Assembly (NCBI RefSeq): GCF_000001735.4
Contig: NC_003071.7
Location: forward strand, 12,951,151 to 13,015,150
From: Arabidopsis thaliana
Taxonomy: Eukaryota > Streptophyta > Magnoliopsida > Brassicales > Brassicaceae
Reading direction: 5' to 3'
DNA: 64,000 nt
This document shows positions 47,179 to 57,920 of the stretch, piece after piece. Under the pieces are notes generated by a model that was given only the letters and a program-made list of their open reading frames with translations, was not told where the DNA came from and made no database searches. The translations under genes were made by a program, and so were the position numbers. Within the stretch, counting starts at the first letter, position 1. Each line of letters begins with the position of its first letter.

Positions 47179-48922
47179 TCAAGTTGATAAGACCACTACT
47201 CTCTTACTCTTATGTCCTGCAACAACTCTCCAAAGTCTGTCGTACCCATCTCTGTAATGGTCAAGAGACATACAAAGCTGTCTTATAGCTTCTCTTTTCT
47301 GCTCAGCCATTTCCGATGCAGACACTCTCGTCCTTTCCACTTCTTCCGTAAGCTCACTTGACCGTCTTCTCAGCCTCACTTGCTCCATGTGAAGCTCCTC
47401 CATATGCTTTTCCGTTTCCTTTATCTTCTCTTCTCTCTTCCCAATCTCTTCTCTTAGCACATTGCTCTCGTCTCTCATTCCGCTGATTTTCTCAGTTCCT
47501 CCTCTAAGCTTCTCCTCTGTTTCAGCTTTCTCTTCCTTGATCAGCCTTATATGTGATTCCAGCTCTCTCAGTTGCTCTCCAAGTTGGCTTCGTTCTTCAA
47601 GCATCTTCGACATTTCTCCCTTGATCTGTGCTTTTTCGGGGAATATCTTCTGTTCAGCGTCTGAAACCGCAGTTTTCAATGCCCTTATCTCGTTATCTCT
47701 ATCCTGTAAACTAGTTTTCACCATTGCCAATCTCTCCTGCAACTTCAAGACTTCTTTCTTCTCTGCGTTGAGCTTGTTTATGTAGGTATCAGCGTCTCTC
47801 TGAGCCAACTCGAGCTCATGTTGTAAGCTCTTCAGCTTCTCCTCAGCGGCTTTGCCGATCTCGAGCTCATTTTTCAGAGAATAAGTCTCTTTCTCAAAGT
47901 GCTGAAGCTTCTCTTTCGCGATACTCAGCTCTTCCTCCAAGGCTAGCACTTTTGTAGCTACTGCATCTTCTTTAGTGTCCTCTTTATCCAAATCAACACT
48001 CTTTTGTTCAGCACCAAGATGATCCTCTGTGTCAAAAGACATGAAGCTCTGAAGCTGATTCTTCAGATTAGCAATCTCGTCTTCGTGCATTCGCATCTTC
48101 TCATTAGCTTCTTTAAGCTCTCCCTCATATGTAGTAATTTTGTGAAGGAGATCAACATTGTTGTCACCATCAACACTTTCCTGCTGGAGAAGGAGCTTCT
48201 GTTTCGTCTCTTGAAGCTCAAGCTCAAGTTCAGCCATTCTACGGATCAATGCCTCGTCACCGTCTTCATCATTGGCAGAGGAATGATCAGAATCAGAACC
48301 AGAATCTGTCAAAGACGATGAATCTTCCTCTTCTTTATGGCTAGATTGACGGCGACTCAACTTCTCTTTGGTAGGAGATGATATCTCAAGAGAGCTCTGT
48401 GACTGGATCTCAGATGTATGGTTCTTCTGAAGTTCACCACTAGCTTGATCATAACGCTCAGCCAATGCGCGATACATGCGGTAGAATTCCTCGACAAGCT
48501 GGATTAACTCGGGACGTTTCTGAAAATACATCTGAGCTTTCTTTGCAAAAGAGTCTGCGTCTTCTTCAATCAGTTTTAACATGTGGTTCACTCGATCATC
48601 CATCTCTGAGAAACCAAAACAAGAACAAGAAAGAAAACATCAGATTTTGTTCTTTTTGAGTAAGTGGAGATCTCAATACTAAGTGAAGCAACATACTTTC
48701 TAGATTCTCTGCAAGCCATTTTGAGTTCTTGGGACAATTGTGACTATCCCACCACCATGAATGTGATTTCTTAGTCATAGACCTCTTAAACTGCTTCTTG
48801 CTCTGAGCCTGAGAGAACATCAGACAAAGTGACTAAATGTTAGGACCAAGAGACTAAACACAAGGATCTAATGAACTTATATAGTGAAGATCACGAAGGT
48901 TTCATACCGTAGACGAAGCCAT
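47179..48922 (-). CDS. NET4B: NET4B, NAB-domain actin-binding protein
   Basis: Networked (NET) family protein that links actin to membranes; the NET4 subgroup is associated with the vacuole (known for the family). Exons 48908-48922 (only five codons, MASST), 48697-48808 and 47179-48605 give 517 aa. The plant-only NAB domain spans about residues 18-95: SHSWWWDSHNCPKNSKWLAE, then DSFAKKAQMYFQKRPELIQL. It is followed by a Ser/Asp-rich acidic linker (DSGSDSDHSS). From residue 170 to near the C-terminus there is almost continuous coiled coil with heptads of Leu/Glu/Lys. The tail ends YDRLWRVVAGHKSKRVVVL. Confidence 0.93.
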
Positions 48923-49970
48923 GACCGTGGAGTGCAGAGAAAAAAACCCTACAAGAAAAAGATCAAGAACTTAAGTCATTTGACAAACAAAAGGCAATTT
49001 GATGTTCAAAGACTATGACTTTCTCGGATGTGCTTGAGTTGAACAAAACTAAAGAAACAAATTAGATGAGATAAGAGGAGAAAAGAGGACACGTGAAGAT
49101 TCAACAACCCATTTGACATTTGTCACAAATCTCTAGAAAATCTAGAGATAAGTTAGAAGCATTTATCCACATTTTATTCAGCAGAGAAATCAATGAAGCT
49201 AATAAAATAATGGTAAGTTGCAGAAAGAAAGAAGAAGAGACAAAAATTGCAGAGAGAAAAAAGCTTACTTTACACAGATGATGCAAGAAGACAAGAAGCT
49301 TGTGACAATATAATGGCCTCTCTAGTCCCTTATATTACCTCTTTCCGTTGAAGATGATTCATTAGTCTAATCATCTTTTTTCACGGTCTCTAAAACAAAA
49401 CAAAAAAAACTAATCAAGAAGTTAGTTTCTCACAAGAATCTTGATAATTGGAAACGCGGCCAAGAAAGTGAACACGCTTTCTCTACACGTCTTTAACTCC
49501 ACAGCTACTTATGACTCACCTGCTTATTTTAATCTCCTCAAAAGTCTTTCCTTTTTTTACAATTTTTTCCAAAGACTCAATAATTGTGGTATGATATGGA
49601 AGAGAGCATTAATGGCGTATCTTCAACGCCCAAGATTTTGCATGTGGCTCTATCGTGATTCGAGTTTTGATCCATCTCTCTAGGTATAGAAAGAGAAAGA
49701 GATCAAACCAACCTTTAACAAACTTATGGACGTAACTATATCACTTACAAGCCAAGTCAATGATGAAGAAAACATAGACTGATGATGTGAAGAAAAAAAA
49801 AAGGTAGATAACTTGTGGATTCTTGATGTTAAGTTTAGAGAAACAAAGTTGAGTCACTTCTCTCTTTCTATGTATTCATCAATCTACAACGAGTAAATTA
49901 GCAACAACAAAAAGGAACAGAACAAAACAAAGATCAGAGGGTCTTTGTGTATCAATAGCTCTCATTGTTT
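48923..49970. other. NET4B leader/promoter and 3' flank of the LEA_2 gene
   Basis: Pyrimidine-rich leader DNA of NET4B up to about 49320, with possible leader introns (the AAGCTTACTTTAC block near 49260 resembles a donor on the minus strand). The rest is AT-rich with no coding signal. Confidence 0.45.
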
Positions 49971-50936
49971 TCATTCGGAAAAGATTCGAACATCGCACGC
50001 TGGTTTGAGACCATTTATCACATCACTCTGCTTCACACTCTCGCACGCAATAACAATTGGTATATGAACCTTAAATCCCAACCAATCAACACTCAGTTTC
50101 CCTCTCAAGAACACATCAACCAAAGCTTCAAGCGTCTTCTCTTTGTTTGTCAGCAATGTAGCATCAACATCATACACTTTGGATTTTCTGAGTCTTGTGA
50201 GGATCTTCAAGGAGGTAACATTTCCCGGGTCCTGCTTGAATCCAGAAAGTGTCTTCTTTCCGAGGTTTATGTTCTCAGAAGATATATCAGCTTTCATAGG
50301 ACTGTAATATAGCACCGTCTTGTCATTATTATTAGAGAGCTGAAGCACCGTGTTCAAGTTCGCATTCATCAGAAGATCTGTCGATGATTTGGCGATATCC
50401 AATCTCGAGAACTTGAGGTTTGTGACAAGCACCTGAGGTAGTATAGATTTGATTGAAGAGTTTGCAGACAATCCTACCAACAAGACGATTATAAGGACAA
50501 CAGAAACAAACATGCAGGTGCAAGCGCAGCATTTTCTGAAACATCCAGAGGCGCATATTCTCTTGTCCTCCTGACCGATATGATCCACAAAGGAACCCGA
50601 TTTTCTACTCCGATCGGCCTCTTCTTCCTCTCGAAAGCCAGACAGTCTCGACGCAGAAGGAGGCCGCTTAAAAGACGAAGCCTTTTTCGGGTTTTCAACA
50701 TCATCAAACCTGTTTCGAGAAATGGAAGGGCTTGAGAATCTTGAACTCAGATCAAAAGAACCTTTGCCATAGCTACTATCTTCCCCTTCTCCTTCTTCCT
50801 CTATAACTTTTTCGAGACCGCATTGTTTGGCAGCAAACTCAGGGAATACCAATGCAGGATCTCCAAATCCTGAATCCCTCCTAGGAGGAGGAGGAGGAGG
50901 AGGAGGAGGAGGAGGAGGAGGAAGCAGCTCCGACAT
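49971..50936 (-). CDS. LEA_2-like single-pass membrane protein (Pro-rich N-terminus)
   Basis: Intronless, 321 aa. It begins MSELL and a run of 13 Pro from a near-perfect CCT repeat. An acidic, Ser/Arg-rich cytosolic region follows. Then a Cys cluster (CFRKCCACTC), which could be acylated or bind metal, precedes one hydrophobic helix (FVSVVLIIVLLVGL, about 142-155). The remaining ~165 residues (LVTNLKFSRLDIAKSSTDLL through FLRGKLSVDWLGFKVHIPIV) form a LEA_2/NDR1-HIN1-like beta-sandwich. Such proteins sit in the plasma membrane with the LEA_2 domain outside. I recall it only as an uncharacterised locus near At2g30505. Function unknown. Confidence 0.85.
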   Translation of the reverse strand: MSELLPPPPPPPPPPPPPRRDSGFGDPALVFPEFAAKQCGLEKVIEEEGEGEDSSYGKGSFDLSSRFSSPSISRNRFDDVENPKKASSFKRPPSASRLSGFREEEEADRSRKSGSFVDHIGQEDKRICASGCFRKCCACTCMFVSVVLIIVLLVGLSANSSIKSILPQVLVTNLKFSRLDIAKSSTDLLMNANLNTVLQLSNNNDKTVLYYSPMKADISSENINLGKKTLSGFKQDPGNVTSLKILTRLRKSKVYDVDATLLTNKEKTLEALVDVFLRGKLSVDWLGFKVHIPIVIACESVKQSDVINGLKPACDVRIFSE

Positions 50937-51307
50937 TGGAGCTCTGTTTTGGATTTCATGAAAATCAGATTTGGTTTCTCTCTCAAATCACAAGGAAGCT
51001 GGTTGGAAGATAAGTTCAAGGGTCATAATTCTCTTAACAATAGATCAAGGCTGGCTCTTTCCAACAGTTATCATTCGTTAATCTATTGTTGGATCCTATG
51101 TCATACAAAAACCTAAATTTCAAATGTTCTAAATATAGCAAGTTCCCATTTTTCCTGTAACAAGCTTATATCACATTCACCGAATTTGCCTACACTAGTC
51201 TACCAAACGACTTCTCACTTTGAATTCTATCAGATCCCAAAAAGACTAGACCTTTATGAATCTATCTTTACTCATGAATATCCCCAACATAAAAATTGAA
51301 AATTTGA

Positions 51308-51457
51308 CTAACCGTAAGCCATAATTTTCAATTTCTTGCCGTCGCAGCGCAGATAGTCAGGTATTCGGTGGAAATCAACGGCGAACAGTTGTCGTTGCCG
51401 GTGTATCACTTGTTTCGATTTGATCGTCGCCGGAAGAGAAACAGAATTTGCGGGCAT
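51308..51457 (-). other. 49-codon ORF upstream of the LEA_2 gene
   Basis: MPANSVSLPATIKSKQVIHR opens a frame that ends KIMAYG and TAG. It is GC-richer than its surroundings and its last codons contain a good donor (ACG|GTTAGT). It lies 370 bases upstream of the LEA_2 ATG on the same strand, so it may be a leader exon with a uORF or a separate small gene. No family recognised. The other parts of 50937-51769 show only leader sequence and, beyond 51600, the RPT2 3' flank. Confidence 0.35.
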
Positions 51458-51769
51458 AAGGAACTTCAATGTTGGGCCTTAATGGGCTTAAATTAAAATA
51501 CTATTGGGCTTAGTACGTCTACCGCTAATTATCCTCTTTAATTAACGGTTTATTAACCAACTAAAGATCATCTTTTATGAGATTGCTAATTAATACAAAA
51601 AATTAGTAAATCAATCTGGTTTCGATTTTCATTTTATTAACCAAGCTCATTAAACAATAAACACACACACCCAAAAAAAAAAATCACGCATCAAGAAGGG
51701 AACAATAAGCACACTAGTCTAAAAGAGTTATACACAACACACAAAAGCACTTAGATCAAACGTTTTCTT

Positions 51770-54423
51770 TTAAGAGATTGAGAATCTTCGTCTCCTTGGC
51801 TTAGTAATGTCAACACCTCCAAGATCTTCATCTATGTGCGAAGTATCCTTAGACCCATTTTTAAACGGATTTAACTTCCCAAGTTTCTTGGAAACAGAAG
51901 AGAAGAAAGTATGTTTGCTCTTCTTACTACTCACCAACGACGACGAATTCGAAGAAGAAGCTCCTGCACCGTTCTTATTCTTCTGCATATCCGAAACATA
52001 CATTTTCATCTTCATCAGCTCACTTCTCAACGCTTCGTTTTCTTTAGCTAACGTAGTATCAGCTTGCAGTTGGCTACGTGTCTTTAAAGCTTCAGGGAGA
52101 ACAACTACTGCTCTTTCTTCTTGTTCTGCGACTCCACTTCTTAGCTTTAACTGATCGTAGTAAAGAGCGTGAAGAACAATGTTTACTGGTAATCTCTTGT
52201 TCTGTGAAGCGTGAAGACGTGCGTCGTAAGAAAGCTTTAAGGGATCCATTGAGCTACACACTTTTTCCCTTTCGATCTCGTCTAGATTCGGATGAGCTTT
52301 CAAGAAGATGTCTATAGCTCTGTAGAGATCGTCGTCTGATTTTCTAGCGGATTTCGGGACAAGATTCGCAATCGCGTTGAATTTGGAGATTGTTAGGTCT
52401 CCGTAAGTAGCGATCTCCGCTAAGTAAGAATCAACTGTTTTAGCTACTCTTTGTAGTGAAACAGAGCAGACTCCTCTGTTGAAGTCTCCACCGTTGAAAA
52501 CACCAACGTTTTTCTCTTTTTCCACGAAAGCAGAGATGATTCTTCTGACACTATCGAGATCTAGTAACCGTTCGCCGTCGTAGGTGAAAGACGGGATCAA
52601 AAGATCGTCGACGGAGACGTGTTCTAGAACGACTGAGATTCGCTTCTCGAGCTCGTTCTTGCAGGTCAAGGAAGTGTCTAAGAAGACCGCGCAACGGAGG
52701 AGAGAACAGAGGAAATTGACTGGGAACAGCCCTTTGTCTGAAGGTAAAAGAGAGACGATAGATTGAACAAGATCTCTCTGTTGGGATCTTTCGTCGGATT
52801 CGTTATCTCCGGGATCGGAATATTTGACTCCTCTGCCTGAATGGTCTCTGACGAGATCTCTTAAGGATTTCTCTGTGTAGGTGATGATTGCAGAGGCTAA
52901 GGAAGAAGGTTTGACACCTCTCTGCTTCATTGAAGATACGACATCGGAGAAGAAGTCGACGTCTAAGATACAGAGTTCCTCTGTCCACCAATTTGGTGGT
53001 GTTCGACATGGAAACATTGCCTCGTTGCAAGCCTTTCAAATATCAAAAGAAATAGATATAAAAAACGTATCAGATACTGTAACCAAGCATTACAAAAATT
53101 CATGGATGTTAAAATATTAAACTCGTAATTCATTTTGCATTACATAGATATTATACTTGAGTCTCACGGAACTGGAATAGGGTAGAAGTATGATTTGCTC
53201 AATTTAAGATTCGGAAACCAAACCGAATTAAATATGAAATATTCCTATCGAATCTAAATCGCAATCATAGTCTGACAACAGTAATCATAGATCTAAACTT
53301 TAATATTAAAATAGATTTTTGTTTTTAATAATAAACACTAGAACAAAAGAAGTGAAGAACAATGGTCTCAAACTGATTTTTCTTAGGAAAATTGATAGAT
53401 GAAATTTTAAAATCAATTTCAAACTATTACTGTATTTGAAACCTATGGAATAACTAAACCAGATATTCTTGCCATTTATTGAAAAACATACCTAAAACTG
53501 TACTAACTTACTAGATTGGGTTATTGCAGTTACTACTACATAGGTAGAAAAGAAAAACATAAACACTAGCCAAAATGGAGATCCAACACTTACAAAGAAG
53601 TGAGAATGAGTTCTGAGTAAAATAATACCTTAGCACCGACGACGTCGACACAACGGCGGACAATACCAAGATCACGAGAAATAGGAAGGAGAATCTCGCA
53701 AGACTTGAGGACAACGATAGCTCCAGAGAGGCTAGAGAGAGCTACTTGAGAAAGGAAGTCTTGTGTCCGACCAGCAAGGTTGTTGTCGCAGTACTTATCG
53801 GTCATCTGAAGAAACTCGGCTGCGCAATGAAGAGCCGCCACGTTCTGAACGGTGATCTCGAAGTTAACACCGTAACAGAACTTGGCAGCTTTCTCAAATA
53901 TCTCAGGACCTCCGGGTATATCCGAGAGATTGATTCTTGTCACGTCGCTATCTTTGGATTCCATTATTAGCTTCCTTATGTAGTTACTCTTAGCCACTAA
54001 CATGAACTATATATATACAATCATGAAAAATTATAGTTAAAATTTTGTGTAATTAAAAACATGTAAGCTAATGGTTTGTACTAATCTCGCCATCCTATTA
54101 TTACTCTATTCAAGCCTAGTTCATGAGTATATGAAAAATAAATAATCCTTTTTTGTATTGAAAAATGTTGTGAACCAAGAATTAAGAGTTGTTGCTTACC
54201 TTATGAAGAGAGAAATTGGCTTCTCCGACTTCAACAACAACATCGGTCGGAATATCTTGAGAAAAAACCCTACAAAGTTACATATATACATGTTAAAATT
54301 TCTGATGATTCGCGCCGGGAGACTCTATTGGTGAAACTAGACTGATTCGTACCATTGACCGGTTCTTGCAAGACTTGAAGACATAGAGTTCATGTTGATG
54401 GGGTTTTTTCCTTCTGTTGCCAT
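51770..54423 (-). CDS. RPT2: RPT2, BTB/NPH3 phototropin-signalling adaptor
   Basis: Plasma-membrane adaptor for phot1/phot2 in root and hypocotyl phototropism, leaf positioning and stomatal opening. Exons 54353-54423, 54200-54269, 53629-54006 and 51770-53032 give 593 aa. The BTB/POZ domain begins at DIPTDVVVEVGEANFSLHKF, across introns 1 and 2. The NPH3 domain (from WWTEELCILDVDFFSDVV) fills the centre, with the conserved PLKLSYDARLHASQNKRLPV block. A short coiled coil (ENEALRSELMKMKMYVSDM) follows, and the C-terminus is RRRRFSIS. The Ser two residues from the end (591) fits the C-terminal RxS 14-3-3 site reported for NPH3/RPT2 proteins. The exon 4 acceptor (GAAAG) is weak but keeps frame. 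Confidence 0.97.
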
Positions 54424-57400
54424 TTTTTTTGGTTCTCTATTGAAGGAGATGGAAGCATAATTGGAGAGTGTCTATATATTGAAATTTCTTTAGCATGGGT
54501 CCCCCCAATCCACCCAATTGCTAATGTAATAATATTTGTGATTGGCTTCTTCTATCTTATTTTTCTAAGTTTTTATTTGTCGTTTTCTGATGTGTTTATT
54601 ATCTCTTTTAGTTAACTCACTCTAATCCTTGTGTTTGTCTTCGTCGTTTACTTTCCTTTTCACCATTTCCTTTTAACTTTTCCCTATTTGGATATGTACT
54701 TGTATCGACGGCTATTTTATGTAATTTAGACCTTCCACATATATACCGATATATGTTTCACCAACTTTTTGATAATAGACTAACAGAGATCTCGATCTTG
54801 GTGATTTGTAGATAACATTAATAAACATATCTCTGTAAGTAACATGCTTTACTACGCTTTTATTTAGTAAATGTATTTATTTATCATTAAAATTAAAATT
54901 AAAAGAAAAGTGAACGTTTACTAATTGATATTTGGCTAACTACATTCAAATTATCAACTATTATTTTAGTAAATGTTACAGTGATATTCAAGGTTAAAAG
55001 ACTACAAAAAACATGCAGGATAACAATGATTATAGTAATATGACGAACATGAAAATCTTTCTTATCATAAAGCTGCTATGTGTAAGCAATCTCATCGTAC
55101 AAGGACATAGAAGCCGGGACAAAGTGTGAGTGTGTGACAGACCAGAAGTACAGAACGGATCTAAATTCTTGATTTCATAACATGCATATGGTGATGATTA
55201 GAAAATTTTATAAAGTATAATGATTAGTGAGAACCAATCATCATTCATATATTTGGTTGTTGGCAACAATTTGTAGAGTGGCTCATTCAAAAAGAAAAAA
55301 ACAATCTTACTTTTTGGTTTGGTTAATGAGAATATGATAGCAAAATTAAAGTTTCACATGCTAAAAGCCTAAAAATTCTGAATTAAAGGAAGACAATGCT
55401 ATGAATATAGAAAAAAAAGCAACGCATGTGAATAATTGACAGATAAGAAACGAAATTAAAAGTGGATGTACGATTAGAGAGAAGTAGGACCATGGAAGTT
55501 AGGGAAGTAGGAACATGTCATAGATAAGGCCCACCCCAAATATGTGGTCGTGCTTCATCTTAGAACCTCGTGGTGTTTGGCTTAGCTACGTCGTCAAATC
55601 ATCCATCAGAATCCAGTTTCAGTTTTGTCTTCCAATCATGTTTATACACGTGTTCCTATCGTCTTTAAAGATATCTCACGTCTCTTACATTGCCTAGTTG
55701 CCCTAATAATTTTCTGCCGGTGCGACTAGTTTTATAAGACTATTTGTAGTTTGAATGTGAAGATTCACAAAATGGGTCTTCATAAAAAGTTAAAAACCCT
55801 TACCAGTTTTCGTGATTTTTCTATTTTGATGTAAGTTTCTGTGAATCGATGTGATAATATGTCATGTGAGTCTTTTTTCTCCGGCTGACATAGTAACATG
55901 TGATTTGATAAGAAAATTATTTTAGTATCGTGATAAATTTTGTGAGGTGTTTAACTTTTTGTTTAAATCTTAATGCAAAAACTTCCAAACCCTAGATTTC
56001 TTTTTTGTAATTGGTTTTGCATCAAAACACAATATCCGAATGTAAAATATTGAATTAGCTAAACAGTAGATGTCCACTAGATCATGAGTAGGCGATATAC
56101 ATATAAATTTCATTAATTCAGAGAGAATAATAATTAAATTTTGTAAAAAGGTGCTAAGGCAAGGTCTTAATACAAGTCTAAATTATTCAGATGAAAAATT
56201 CATGTTAGGAAATAGGTTGGACCATAAGAGGATGGTGCTATCAATCTATTAACAAAAGTACAAATACCCTGAGCTGTATTGCCGTCTAGTTTCAATCAAC
56301 AATTTCGATCATAATGGTTAATTACATCCAGAGGATTGACATATAGGATTGTGGTTTATTTTGGTTTGATTCGGTAAGTAGAACCAAAATGCTATTTTCT
56401 GATTAAGGATATGCAATTTCTACACACCTGAATTCAAAAAAGGCATTGGAGCTAATTCTAGTCAGATCATATCCATGATATACATTTAGTAAAATGCAAA
56501 AAAAACTCAAAATTTTTTACCTAATATATATAAGTAATTTTTTTTACTAAAAACTCATATTGCAAATAAATGTATATAGTTGCTCATAGGTTTTTTTTTA
56601 TTTTGCGAGTTTATATTATTATGTAATTATGCGGTGTTACAATAATTAACAACGGTCCCGACCTCACAGCGGCTAAACCGAGGGGACAAAGGCTAAGAAA
56701 AGATGCAACTAGAAAACAAAATGAACCACAAATTAATACGAACAGTTTGGGCCAAAGTTGGTTATTATTTGTCAATAGCCCAAAAAGTCCACGTCAAGTT
56801 TCCCTAATCACGCTTCTTCCAATTCACACAATAATGTCGTCTTCTTAGGAAACGCCAGACGAGTTTAGCACATTTCGCTGTCATTTGTGCAAATCTCTTA
56901 TCTGTTATATATGGTTGGGGAGGTTGCATGGATTCGGATAGAGGCAACGGTACGAAACCGTGACTAGAAGAAATATAGCTTGATGGAATTGACCAAGAAA
57001 AGAAACAATCAACACACGAGCTGAGATATTGCTTAGCTTGATCGAGAAACTTAACTTGTTATTGCAAAGCCCATTTGTTTCATAATTAAGAAGCCCAACC
57101 AATACATTGCACATAAACATATGTGTCGACTCTCAAGTCTAGCCGCATGTGACTTTATATGGTTATCACACTATACTCCATGTGAAGCTTGCAAAATTTA
57201 TTTATAAATTCCAAAAGTGGGAGAGTTGTTTCAACTAAAAGAGCAATAAGAGGATTAAGATAAGATGAAGTTTCAAATAAGAGGATTAAGTTTTAACAAT
57301 AGATTTTGACCCCAATTTTAGTACTAGATTCTTTTTGTTGTTGTTGTAGATTGTTACTAGATTCATTGTGGATAAAATCATGTTTTTTGTATTTGACAGC

Positions 57401-57920
57401 TAAACCATTAATTTGTATGCCAGACAACATGACCAAACCGTCTGGTCTACAAACCGAACCAAACCGCCAAGTCTACAAAATATCAAAACCAAACCTATCA
57501 ATCAAACAGGAATATTCTTCCACCACCATAGGCCATAGCCCACATCCCCTACTAACTAGTGAGAATGTAGATCATAACAAAACCCAAATCTATCAAGCAA
57601 ACCGGAATATTCCACCACCACATAGCCCACATCCCCTACTAGAATGTAGATCTTTATGAGGTCATGTTTGAATGGTATAATGAAATCTCATAGTAGGAGA
57701 AACCCGGTTTAACACATTTGTAGAAAACCAAGGATTCAATCAATAACCGGAATCTTGAGATAGCACCTGTCTAGCGTTGACGACACCAAAATTGAAAATT
57801 TGGCATCATTTGCGAAACAGAGAGAGATCCATTCAATTCCAAAAGGATTCTCTTTTGGGAAAACCCTAAATCGACCCACCAAATTTGGAGACTGTGATTG
57901 AGCATGAGCGTCAGAAGTTG
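54424..57920. other. Intergenic region RPT2 / coiled-coil gene
   Basis: About 3.5 kb, divergent promoters at each end. The RPT2 side (to about 55700) contains a CACGTG-like ACACGTG near 55646. A GC-richer patch at 56650-56700 (GGTCCCGACCTCACAGCGG) stands out but is unidentified. The leader of the plus-strand gene includes AAAACCCTAAATC near 57860, a telo-box. A tandem duplication is listed at 57485-57652. No credible gene. Confidence 0.5.
57485..57652. repeat. Tandem duplication (89- and 74-base copies)
   Basis: 57485-57573 and 57579-57652 share AAAACC, CTATCAA, GGAATATTC, CCACCACCA, TAGCCCACATCCCCTACT and GAATGTAGATC in order; the second copy lacks ~15 bases in two places. It lies 270-440 bases upstream of the next ATG, so it duplicates promoter DNA. 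A shorter internal echo (ACCAAACCG, GTCTACAAA) precedes it at 57433-57478. Confidence 0.85.

Noticed and set aside
47462-48321. Open frames on the plus strand across NET4B (107 and 105 codons)
   Set aside because: They are antisense shadows of the long coiled-coil exon, caused by its biased codon use.
56640-56700. GC-richer patch with GGTCCCGACCTCACAGCGG, considered as a SINE or RNA gene
   Set aside because: No A/B boxes, no foldable cloverleaf and no poly-A tail with flanking repeats could be made out by eye.
57885-57920. N-terminal extension of the coiled-coil gene beginning METVIEHER
   Set aside because: The first codon is TTG; the first real in-frame ATG is at 57921.
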